From the NCBI GenBank assembly GCA_964390055.1, contig CAYMGQ010000043.1, positions 1-6,053 of the forward strand: a stretch of 6,053 nt of DNA. Direction: 5' to 3'. The position numbers and the translations under genes were made by a program. Of this stretch, positions 1 through 5,224 are shown piece after piece. The notes beneath the pieces were generated by a model. The model was given only the letters and a program-made list of their open reading frames with translations. It did not search any database and was not told where the DNA came from. This stretch comes from CAYMGQ01 sp964390055 (GTDB taxonomy: Bacteria; Bacillota; Clostridia; Peptostreptococcales; Natronincolaceae). The first letter of the stretch is position 1, and each line of letters starts with the position of its first letter.

Positions 1-1225
1 CAAGGGCCAGGGGCCACATTCCTCCTGCTACACTGCCTTTCATCAGGTAATATTTACCCCAGAAAGTATTGAGGGGTAAGATTCCGATCATACCCAATGT
101 TCCTGTGGCAAAAAGGACCATGGTACCGGGCAGGCCCCGGCCGATTCCCTTCATTTTACTGATACTGCTCTTCCCTGTCAGTTCTGAGATGATTCCCGCA
201 CAAAAGAAAAGGGTTATCTTTAATGTAGAATAGCTGATCATATGGAAAACGGCTCCGGCTAAACCCCAGGGTGTCAAGGTAAAGGCTCCAAGAAGGATAT
301 AAGAAAGGTGGCTGATAGTTTGATAGGCCAGCCGTCTCTTTAAATGATCCTGTCTGATGGCCACAATTATACCTGCCAGGATAGTAAAAACTATGACATA
401 AAGAAATATTTTACTGAAAACCAGTTCCCCTGCCAGTTCCCGGCCAAAGACGGAATATACAACCCGCAGTATCCCATAGGCACCGGAATATACCACAGCT
501 ACGGCATGGAGGAGGGCGCTTACCGGAGTCGGGGCTACCATGGCTGACGGTAGCCAGTGGTGCAAGGGCATTACAGCTGCCTTGACACCAAAGCCCAGAG
601 CAAATAAAAGCAGGAGCCAGTTCAGGCCTGGTCCGGATAGGCCCTCCAGGATAGGTCCGGCCCCGAAAGCCAGATTTCCTGCCAGGTGATGGGTAAGGAC
701 GATAGCTACCAACAATAAGCCAGCTCCGGAAAGGCTATAAAGGATATATTTCTTGCCCGACTTCATGGCTTCCGGACTCCGTTCATGGATTACCAGCGGA
801 TAAGTGGCAAAACTCAGGAATTCATAGAATAAATAGAGGGTCACCAGGTTACCGGCAAAAGCCACACCCAGGGTTACACAGAGGGCCAGCAGGAAAAAAA
901 CATAATAGGACCCTTGTTTTTCCTTATTATCCATATAGCCGAAGGAATACACCCCTGTAAAAAGCCAGAGGGTAGAAGCAATCAGCCCGAATACTACCCC
1001 CAGGGGATCCGGCCTCAGGCTCCAGACAAACCTGCCCAGTTCTACTTTCAGGCCAATGCTCTTGCCGGCAAAAACCAGCAAACCCGTCCGCCAGCTAAAG
1101 ACCAGGGCCAATAAAACAGAAAGAAAAACTATGCTATTGCGCAATTTCTTATTCTCACCAGGTATCAATACAATCAATAAAACTCCAACTAAAGCACTCA
1201 TTAAAGCTAAAATCAGACTGGTCAC
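1..1225 (-). CDS. Second MrpD/NuoL-like proton-antiporter subunit (H'-like), 3' end outside window
   Basis: An uninterrupted frame of 408 codons runs off the left edge. I chose the GTG at 1225 because an AGGAGGTG site (1234-1241) lies 8 bases upstream; the next in-frame start is an ATG at codon 9. The protein is a polytopic membrane subunit of the proton-antiporter family shared by MrpA, MrpD and NuoL/M/N. Visible signatures are the helix-5 glutamate (E135 in FYEFLSFATYPLV), the helix-7 lysine (K215 in GFGVKAAVMPLHHWLP), the APTPVSALLHAV motif (231-242), the IRQDHLKRRLAY loop (290-301) and a helix-12 lysine (K336 in STLKITLFF). The helix-8 lysine of MrpD appears replaced: the segment reads HAVAVVYSGAYG, leaving H240 as the nearby ionisable residue. 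It follows mnhD after 19 bases and probably works beside it as a second proton channel, like MbsH' next to MbsH. It could instead stand in for the NuoL-like half of MrpA. The family is certain; the specific role is not. Confidence 0.93.
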   Translation of the reverse strand, partial: MTSLILALMSALVGVLLIVLIPGENKKLRNSIVFLSVLLALVFSWRTGLLVFAGKSIGLKVELGRFVWSLRPDPLGVVFGLIASTLWLFTGVYSFGYMDNKEKQGSYYVFFLLALCVTLGVAFAGNLVTLYLFYEFLSFATYPLVIHERSPEAMKSGKKYILYSLSGAGLLLVAIVLTHHLAGNLAFGAGPILEGLSGPGLNWLLLLFALGFGVKAAVMPLHHWLPSAMVAPTPVSALLHAVAVVYSGAYGILRVVYSVFGRELAGELVFSKIFLYVIVFTILAGIIVAIRQDHLKRRLAYQTISHLSYILLGAFTLTPWGLAGAVFHMISYSTLKITLFFCAGIISELTGKSSISKMKGIGRGLPGTMVLFATGTLGMIGILPLNTFWGKYYLMKGSVAGGMWPLAL

Positions 1226-1233
1226 TCCGCAAA

Positions 1234-1241
1234 CACCTCCT
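1234..1241 (-). promoter_or_regulatory. Ribosome binding site that fixes the GTG start at 1225
   Basis: The minus strand reads AGGAGGTG here, followed 8 bases later by GTG. The other upstream GTG, contained in this site, runs into a TGA after four codons, so the start at 1225 is the only upstream choice. The site sits in the 19-base gap after the mnhD stop codon (TAG, 1247-1245). Confidence 0.7.
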
Positions 1242-1244
1242 CCC

Positions 1245-2735
1245 CTATGGGGTTAATAAGTCCAGGGCAGCCCTGCCGGCCAGGTCCAACACGGTACCCG
1301 GCATGACTCCCAACAGTACTACCAGCACAGCCAGAAATACCAGAGCTATTTTCTGGGGTATACCCGGATCCTCTGCCTCTTCTATCTCTGCCGGCTCAAA
1401 ATAGGCCAGCCGTACCACCGGAAACAAATAGGCTGCACAGAGGACACTTCCCCCTATAATCACCAGGGCTGAAAGGAAATCCCCTCCATCCAGGGCACCC
1501 AGCAGCAAATACCACTTACCTACAAAGCCTGAGAAAAGGGGTACTCCCACCAGGCCCAGGGAAGCAATCGTAAATACAGCTGTTGTTACGGGCATCTTCC
1601 TGCCAATACCGGCCAGCTGGCTAACCTTTTCCTTCCCTGTTGCTGCAAGCATGGTCCCGGCCGACAGGAAGAGGGCTGCTTTGATTACAGCATGGCTGGC
1701 CAGATAAAAGAAAGTACCTGCCAGACCTCTAGTATTTAACAGGCTGGCTCCCAGAAAAAGATAACCTATCTGGGCAACTGTAGAAAAGGCCAGCCTCCTC
1801 TTCAACTCATCCTGCCGGATTGCCATTAGTGAAGCCAGCACTATTCCCAGCAGGCCGGCAGTCCTCATAATCTTATCCATGGCCAGTTCCTGTAATAAAA
1901 AGGGGCCGGCTATCCGGTAGAAAAATTTAAAAAGACAGATAATATAACCCTTGACAGCCAGGCCAGATAAGATAGCACTGGCCGGTGTCGGAGCAATGGA
2001 ATGGGCATCCGGCAGCCACAAATGCAATGGAAACAGGGCAGCCTTGATACCAAAACCGGTCAGGAGAAAGATCAGGGCCATCCAGACCACATGGGGCCTG
2101 TACTGCCAGACCTGGGCCAACTCCTGGGCGGCAAAACCCATATTCAAATGCCCGGTGATTATATATATAAAACCGATTCCACCCAGTATCAGGGCAGAGC
2201 CAAAGGTAGCCAGTATCAGATACCTGAAGGCTGCTTCAGCACTCAGGGGGTGGTTCCGTGAACTGACCAGGGCAACACAACTGATCGTCGCCACCTCTAC
2301 CAGGACATAGACATTAAAAAGGTCATTGGTCAGGGCCATACCCGCCAGTGCTCCGCCCAGAAGTAAAATAAGGACATAAAAGCGGGCTGTCTTTTCCCTG
2401 CCGCCCACCTCTTCAGCAAGATTTCCCCTGGAAAACAAAAATACGGGGAAAAGAACAAAGGTTATAACCAACAGGAAAAAAGCAGCCAGGCCGTCTACCT
2501 GCAATTCTATACCCCAGGGAGCAGGCCAGCCCCCCATCTGATAGACAGACGATATACCGCCATCCATGACCAGATAGGCCAGATATCCTGCCCCCAGTAT
2601 TCCCAGGGAGCCAACCACAAGCAGGAGGTTCTCCTGCAGCCTTTGCCGGCGGCCTATTGTCGGCAGGATAAAGGCGGCAACCAGTGGCAATATAATCAGG
2701 AACACGGGTAGATTTACTGTAATCACTCCTGCCAT
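1245..2735 (-). CDS. mnhD: Na+/H+ antiporter subunit D (MnhD/MrpD, MbhH-like)
   Basis: This is a 496-residue polytopic inner-membrane protein of usual MrpD length, homologous to the NuoM/NuoN proton-pumping subunits of complex I. It forms a proton half-channel in the Mrp antiporter. Key residues visible are E147 in the helix-5 motif NVYVLVEVATISCVALV, K231 in GFGIKAALFPLHLWLPDAH, K262 in SGLAVKGYII after APTPASAIL, the cytoplasmic IRQDELKRRLAFSTV loop (306-320), and K352 in ASHAVIKAALFLSAG. All charged positions expected for a working proton path are therefore present. The ATG at 2735 is preceded 8 bases upstream by GAGGTG (2744-2749), and the gene overlaps the end of mnhC by 13 bases, which indicates translational coupling. 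It is followed by a paralogous large subunit. The family call is very secure; whether the complex is a free antiporter or part of a redox complex is open. Confidence 0.97.
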   Translation of the reverse strand: MAGVITVNLPVFLIILPLVAAFILPTIGRRQRLQENLLLVVGSLGILGAGYLAYLVMDGGISSVYQMGGWPAPWGIELQVDGLAAFFLLVITFVLFPVFLFSRGNLAEEVGGREKTARFYVLILLLGGALAGMALTNDLFNVYVLVEVATISCVALVSSRNHPLSAEAAFRYLILATFGSALILGGIGFIYIITGHLNMGFAAQELAQVWQYRPHVVWMALIFLLTGFGIKAALFPLHLWLPDAHSIAPTPASAILSGLAVKGYIICLFKFFYRIAGPFLLQELAMDKIMRTAGLLGIVLASLMAIRQDELKRRLAFSTVAQIGYLFLGASLLNTRGLAGTFFYLASHAVIKAALFLSAGTMLAATGKEKVSQLAGIGRKMPVTTAVFTIASLGLVGVPLFSGFVGKWYLLLGALDGGDFLSALVIIGGSVLCAAYLFPVVRLAYFEPAEIEEAEDPGIPQKIALVFLAVLVVLLGVMPGTVLDLAGRAALDLLTP

Positions 2736-3115
2736 CTCTCTTTCACCTCTTTTCTCATCTCTGCTATCCGCCTTGCATCAACGGTCCCATATATTTTATA
2801 TAACCTGATAATCAGGGCCAGGGCAAAGGCAGTGACACTTACACTGACCACAATACCGGTAAGCATCAGGGCAGAGGTCAAAGGATTAATATAGGTCATG
2901 CCGGGATTGTTCTCAGCAAGGATGGGGACAGCCCCGCCCTTGATATTCCCTGCAGCCACAAAGAAAAGAAAAATTCCGCCTTCCATGATATTAATCCCGA
3001 TGAGTTTTTTAAACAGGTTTGACCGGGTCAGGACAGTAAAGGCTCCCATGACAAACAGGATTATAGCAAAAAAGAAAGGATAATTTATCAGCAACTTCTC
3101 CAGTAATATTCTCAC
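2723..3115 (-). CDS. mnhC: Na+/H+ antiporter subunit C (MnhC/MrpC, NuoK-like)
   Basis: A 130-residue protein with three predicted membrane helices, homologous to NuoK of complex I and to MbhG. It sits beside the MrpD-type channel and helps form the proton path. Visible family features are the segment LFKKLIGINIMEGGIFLFF (34-52), with E45 inside the membrane, and the NPLTSALMLTGIVVSVSVTA stretch (77-96), which matches the NuoK/MrpC pattern of PLxxALxLTxIVI. The C-terminal tail is charged and cytoplasmic-like. The start is GTG at 3115, overlapping the mnhB stop as GTGA, with GGAGG (3123-3127) 7 bases upstream. At 130 residues it is a little longer than many NuoK proteins and normal for MrpC. 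Confident call. Confidence 0.95.
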   Translation of the reverse strand: MRILLEKLLINYPFFFAIILFVMGAFTVLTRSNLFKKLIGINIMEGGIFLFFVAAGNIKGGAVPILAENNPGMTYINPLTSALMLTGIVVSVSVTAFALALIIRLYKIYGTVDARRIAEMRKEVKERWQE

Positions 3116-3537
3116 TTCTCTTCCTCCATCATCGTAAAAAATAATGTAATCATGGTACTGGCCACCCTGATACCAACACCAATACCAATAAGGGCAATCA
3201 AGCCACCGGCAGAAAGGGTCCCCGGCACCCCCAGGTTAATACCGGCCAGCCTGTTACTCAGAAAAGGCACTCCCTTAACAATACCCACCAGGCCCATAAG
3301 CACATACCAGAGGGTACCATAACTCTCTGTCCAGACCAGGATCTTCTCCGGCAGCTTTTCCTTAGCCTTCTCCAGGCCGAAGATTGTAGCAAAGGCAATA
3401 ACACTCAGGGCGACTATGATGCCGCCGGCAAAGGAGCCTCCAGGAGAGATGGCACCATGGAGGATTACATAAAAACCGTAAAGGGATATAAATGGTATAA
3501 TAACGGCTACTATTCTTTTTAAAACAAAATCCCTCAT
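3112..3537 (-). CDS. mnhB: Na+/H+ antiporter subunit B (MnhB/MrpB, MbhF-like)
   Basis: A 141-residue protein with about four membrane helices, matching the MnhB domain family (MrpB, MbhF). In the complex it packs with the MrpA C-terminal segments, MrpF and MrpG in the part proposed to carry the sodium path. The family motif is seen as HGAISPGGSFAGGII (27-41), close to the canonical GHxxPGGGFxGG. The last helix has the glycine-rich stretch SAGGLIALIGIGVGIRVAST (109-128). The ATG at 3537 overlaps the stop of the upstream MbhE-like gene as ATGA, and its own stop overlaps the mnhC start as GTGA. A GGAG lies very close to the ATG, so translation probably relies on coupling. Here MrpB is not fused to the MbhE-like segment, unlike arrangements where these pieces are joined. 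Confidence 0.95.
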   Translation of the reverse strand: MRDFVLKRIVAVIIPFISLYGFYVILHGAISPGGSFAGGIIVALSVIAFATIFGLEKAKEKLPEKILVWTESYGTLWYVLMGLVGIVKGVPFLSNRLAGINLGVPGTLSAGGLIALIGIGVGIRVASTMITLFFTMMEEEK

Positions 3538-3830
3538 TCTCCACTCTCACTCCCCTTCGCTTTTTTCAGGGTAACATAAACAGCTACTGCTGCTGTAAAT
3601 AAGACGATGGTCTCAAAAAGGGTATCATAGGCTCTATAATCAAGGACGACAGCAGTTACCATGTTATTGACACCAGTCTCCTCCAGGGCCTTATTTATAT
3701 ACCGGTCTGTTACCATATTGTGCACCGGATTATCCGGGCTGCCATAGGGAGGAAGCTCTGCCACGGCAATCAACATGGTAAAGATGGCCAATAATATTAT
3801 CAGTAAAAAAATCAGATTCCTTATCTTCAT
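3534..3830 (-). CDS. mbhE: MbhE-like subunit, equivalent to the far C-terminal segment of MrpA
   Basis: A 98-residue protein with an N-terminal membrane helix (about residues 5-24), an exposed middle region and a second helix near the C terminus. It matches the MbhE domain, which in bacterial MrpA is fused at the C-terminal end and in archaeal Mbh is a separate subunit. Diagnostic motifs are LPPYGSPDNPVHN (26-38), EETGVNNMVTAVVLDYR (50-66) and AYDTLFETIVLFTAA (67-81). The D and E of the last motif correspond to the conserved DTLGE acidic pair of MrpA. I chose the ATG at 3830 because AGGAGG (3838-3843) lies 7 bases upstream. A GTG at 3833 is equally in frame, adds one residue and gives a GTGA overlap, but its spacing is only 4. 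The gene overlaps both neighbours, so its product is expected to be made in step with them. Confidence 0.92.
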   Translation of the reverse strand: MKIRNLIFLLIILLAIFTMLIAVAELPPYGSPDNPVHNMVTDRYINKALEETGVNNMVTAVVLDYRAYDTLFETIVLFTAAVAVYVTLKKAKGSESGE

Positions 3831-4084
3831 CACTCTTCCTCCTTCCGGCTGGTCCGGAATACCACAACCATCATCAGGACAGTTGTACAGATACCTGCTG
3901 CAGCCTCGGTAATTGCCAGGTCAGGTGTATTCATCTGCAGCCAGATCAGGGCCATGATCAGGCTATAGGCACCATAAACAATGACAGCATGCAGCAAATC
4001 CTTGATAAAGTATATGGAAATGGAAATCACCACCAGAAGAAGTAGGAGGGCAATGGTCCAGTAATCAATAACCGTCAAATACAT
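3830..4084 (-). CDS. mbhD: DUF4040/MbhD-like subunit, equivalent to a C-terminal segment of MrpA
   Basis: An 84-residue protein with three predicted membrane helices and almost no soluble part. It matches the DUF4040 domain (MrpA C-terminal/MbhD family). The diagnostic stretch is LHAVIVYGAYSLIMALIW (31-48) followed by NTPDLAITEAAAG (52-64), where D55 and E60 are the conserved acidic residues of the APDxALTEAAVG pattern. In Mbh and Mrp structures this segment sits at the end of the lateral helix near the proposed cation path. Here it is an independent gene rather than part of a large MrpA. The ATG at 4084 has AGGTG (4090-4094) 5 bases upstream and begins 4 bases after the mnhG stop. Its stop overlaps the start of the MbhE-like gene. 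Confidence 0.92.
   Translation of the reverse strand: MYLTVIDYWTIALLLLLVVISISIYFIKDLLHAVIVYGAYSLIMALIWLQMNTPDLAITEAAAGICTTVLMMVVVFRTSRKEEE
3838..3843 (-). promoter_or_regulatory. Ribosome binding site for the MbhE-like gene
   Basis: The minus strand reads AGGAGG inside the last codons of the DUF4040 gene. It lies 7 bases from the ATG at 3830 and 4 bases from the GTG at 3833. The spacing favours the ATG as the main start. Confidence 0.6.
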
Positions 4085-4088
4085 AGCT

Positions 4089-4409
4089 TCACCTCTCCTC
4101 CCTCAATCTCAATCTGGTATCATCTACCGGTTTCACTCCATGGAGGAGGCCGGCCTTCATGATCAGGTGTGTCATGGTCGGGTTGATCATCCAGAAGAGA
4201 AATAGGATAAATATGAGTTTCAACCGGATAATCCAGTCCGGACTGAGTATTAAAAGCCCCAGGCCAGCCAGGGCCACCCCCATGGTCTCACCAATACCCA
4301 GGCCATGGATCCGTGTATAGGAATCAGGAAACCTAAACAGGCTTAAAGCACCCAGCCCAAATGAGATAAAGGAACCAATAAAACAAATACTGGCAAGTAC
4401 TTTCAACAT
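4089..4409 (-). CDS. mnhG: Na+/H+ antiporter subunit G (MnhG/MrpG, MbhC-like)
   Basis: A 106-residue protein with three predicted membrane helices, typical of MrpG/MbhC. Diagnostic motifs are LSLFRFPDSYTRIHGLGIGE (22-41), the family's LGLLRFPDxYTRxHA signature, and INPTMTHLIMKAGLLHGV (75-92), the NPxxxHxIxxAAxxxG signature. It belongs to the small-subunit cluster with MrpE, MrpF and MrpB. The ATG at 4409 directly follows the TAA of mnhF with no base between them. The only Shine-Dalgarno-like sequence, GAGGAAG, is rather far upstream, so re-initiation after mnhF is a likely way of translation. Confident call. Confidence 0.96.
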   Translation of the reverse strand: MLKVLASICFIGSFISFGLGALSLFRFPDSYTRIHGLGIGETMGVALAGLGLLILSPDWIIRLKLIFILFLFWMINPTMTHLIMKAGLLHGVKPVDDTRLRLREER

Positions 4410-4712
4410 TTAATCCACTTCCTCTCTATCACCTTCAAATCCCTTAATCCCCGGTAAATCCAGTTTCCAGTCACCAGGAGTCATCACCCTTAGTATCCAG
4501 AGATTTCCCACAAAACCACAGAGCATAAAAACAAAGGCAATATCTACAAAACCATACTCCCCTCTGGCGAAAGCCAGTAAGAGGATTATTACACTTACCA
4601 TGGTGGTAATACCATTGATGGCAATCATCCGGTCAAGAATTGTAGGCCCGATTATTCCCCTGATAAGTACCAGAAGTATCAGGCACATCAGTCCTGCTAT
4701 CAACCATAACAT
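4410..4712 (-). CDS. mnhF: Na+/H+ antiporter subunit F (MnhF/MrpF, MbhB-like)
   Basis: A 100-residue protein with three predicted membrane helices and a short charged tail. The family signature RGIIGPTILDRMIAINGITT (18-37) is present, with D27 at the conserved GPxxxDR position, and a second acidic residue, D57, lies in the third helix (FVDIAFVFM). MrpF is one of the small subunits lining the proposed cation path. The ATG at 4712 lies 2 bases after the mnhE stop and has a perfect AGGAGG 7 bases upstream. That site is part of a 12-base sequence repeated twice at the end of mnhE. The tail after residue 78 (DWKLDLPGIKGFEGDREEVD) is hydrophilic; I cannot say whether its length is unusual for the family. 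Confidence 0.95.
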   Translation of the reverse strand: MLWLIAGLMCLILLVLIRGIIGPTILDRMIAINGITTMVSVIILLLAFARGEYGFVDIAFVFMLCGFVGNLWILRVMTPGDWKLDLPGIKGFEGDREEVD

Positions 4713-4714
4713 CT

Positions 4715-5224
4715 CTAGTCCTCCTTTTTAGTCCTCCTTTGAATCAGCTGCTCCAGGTCTCTGATTTTATCAACCATCGGCCAGTACATCAGGTTCTGGG
4801 CAACCTCCTCTGTCAGGGCATGCACAAAAAACCTCCCTGTTTCTGGATCTACATCTATAGTTGTCGAACCTGGTGCAATGGTAATACAGTTGGCCAGTAA
4901 AACCCTTCCCCAGTCACTGGTCAGGGGTGGTTCAATCAATATAAAGGCTGGACTTACAGCCGGCCTGGAAAAAAGCAGGGTCCTGGCCACAGCTATAGCG
5001 GAAAGGACTATTTCTCTGGCCAGAAAAAGCAGTACCCTGACAAGGGCTAAAAATTCCTGGAATGTAAGTATATCAGGAAACCCCCTTAATAAGTCCTTCC
5101 AGTACCAGATAAGAATCAAGCCAAAAAAGAGGCCAATCAATATATGTGGTATACCAAGTGTAGTAGAAACTATTAACCAGAAAACTAACAATAAAATAAA
5201 GATTATCCTTCTTTTCCTGCCCAT
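4715..5224 (-). CDS. mnhE: Na+/H+ antiporter subunit E (MnhE/MrpE, MbhA-like)
   Basis: A 169-residue protein of normal MrpE length. Two or three hydrophobic helices (about 7-42, then 58-82) are followed by a soluble domain. The hallmark is the C-terminal segment VLLANCITIAPGSTTIDVD (108-126) and RFFVHALTEE (131-140), which matches the MrpE pattern LANxITLTPGTxTxDVD...VHxL. The basic start MGRKRR points to a cytoplasmic N terminus. MrpE is needed for stability and full activity of Mrp complexes in the characterised systems. The ATG at 5224 shares its A with the stop of the upstream SulP gene (TAATG) and has AGAGGGGG (5231-5238) 6 bases upstream. It is the first antiporter gene in transcription order, matching mbhA. 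The last codons carry the duplicated ribosome-binding sequence of mnhF. Confidence 0.95.
   Translation of the reverse strand: MGRKRRIIFILLLVFWLIVSTTLGIPHILIGLFFGLILIWYWKDLLRGFPDILTFQEFLALVRVLLFLAREIVLSAIAVARTLLFSRPAVSPAFILIEPPLTSDWGRVLLANCITIAPGSTTIDVDPETGRFFVHALTEEVAQNLMYWPMVDKIRDLEQLIQRRTKKED
4716..4740 (-). repeat. Tandem 12-base direct repeat carrying two Shine-Dalgarno sites before mnhF
   Basis: The minus-strand unit AAAGGAGGACTA occurs twice, at 4729-4740 and 4716-4727, with a period of 13 bases. Each copy holds a full AGGAGG. The proximal copy is 7 bases from the mnhF ATG, the distal one 20 bases. The repeat also encodes the last residues of MnhE (QRRTKKED). Because the period is not a multiple of three, the copies encode different residues (RRT and KED regions), so the repeat is kept at the DNA level and not at the protein level. 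Confidence 0.7.

Noticed and set aside
1244..1254. Short inverted repeat CCCCATAGGGG at the end of mnhD
   Set aside because: The stem is only four base pairs with a three-base loop and no T-run follows, so it is not a convincing terminator. It also precedes a strong ribosome site for the next gene.
344..1256. Several 66-67 codon plus-strand open frames
   Set aside because: They are antisense to the second antiporter gene, whose minus-strand frame is open without a stop and carries all family motifs.
1951..2310. Plus-strand open frames opposite mnhD
   Set aside because: They overlap a fully conserved MnhD coding region on the other strand and encode low-complexity, unrecognisable proteins.
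3362..3550. A 62-codon minus-strand frame overlapping the start of mnhB
   Set aside because: It is an out-of-frame reading of mnhB; the mnhB frame has the conserved PGGSFAGG motif.
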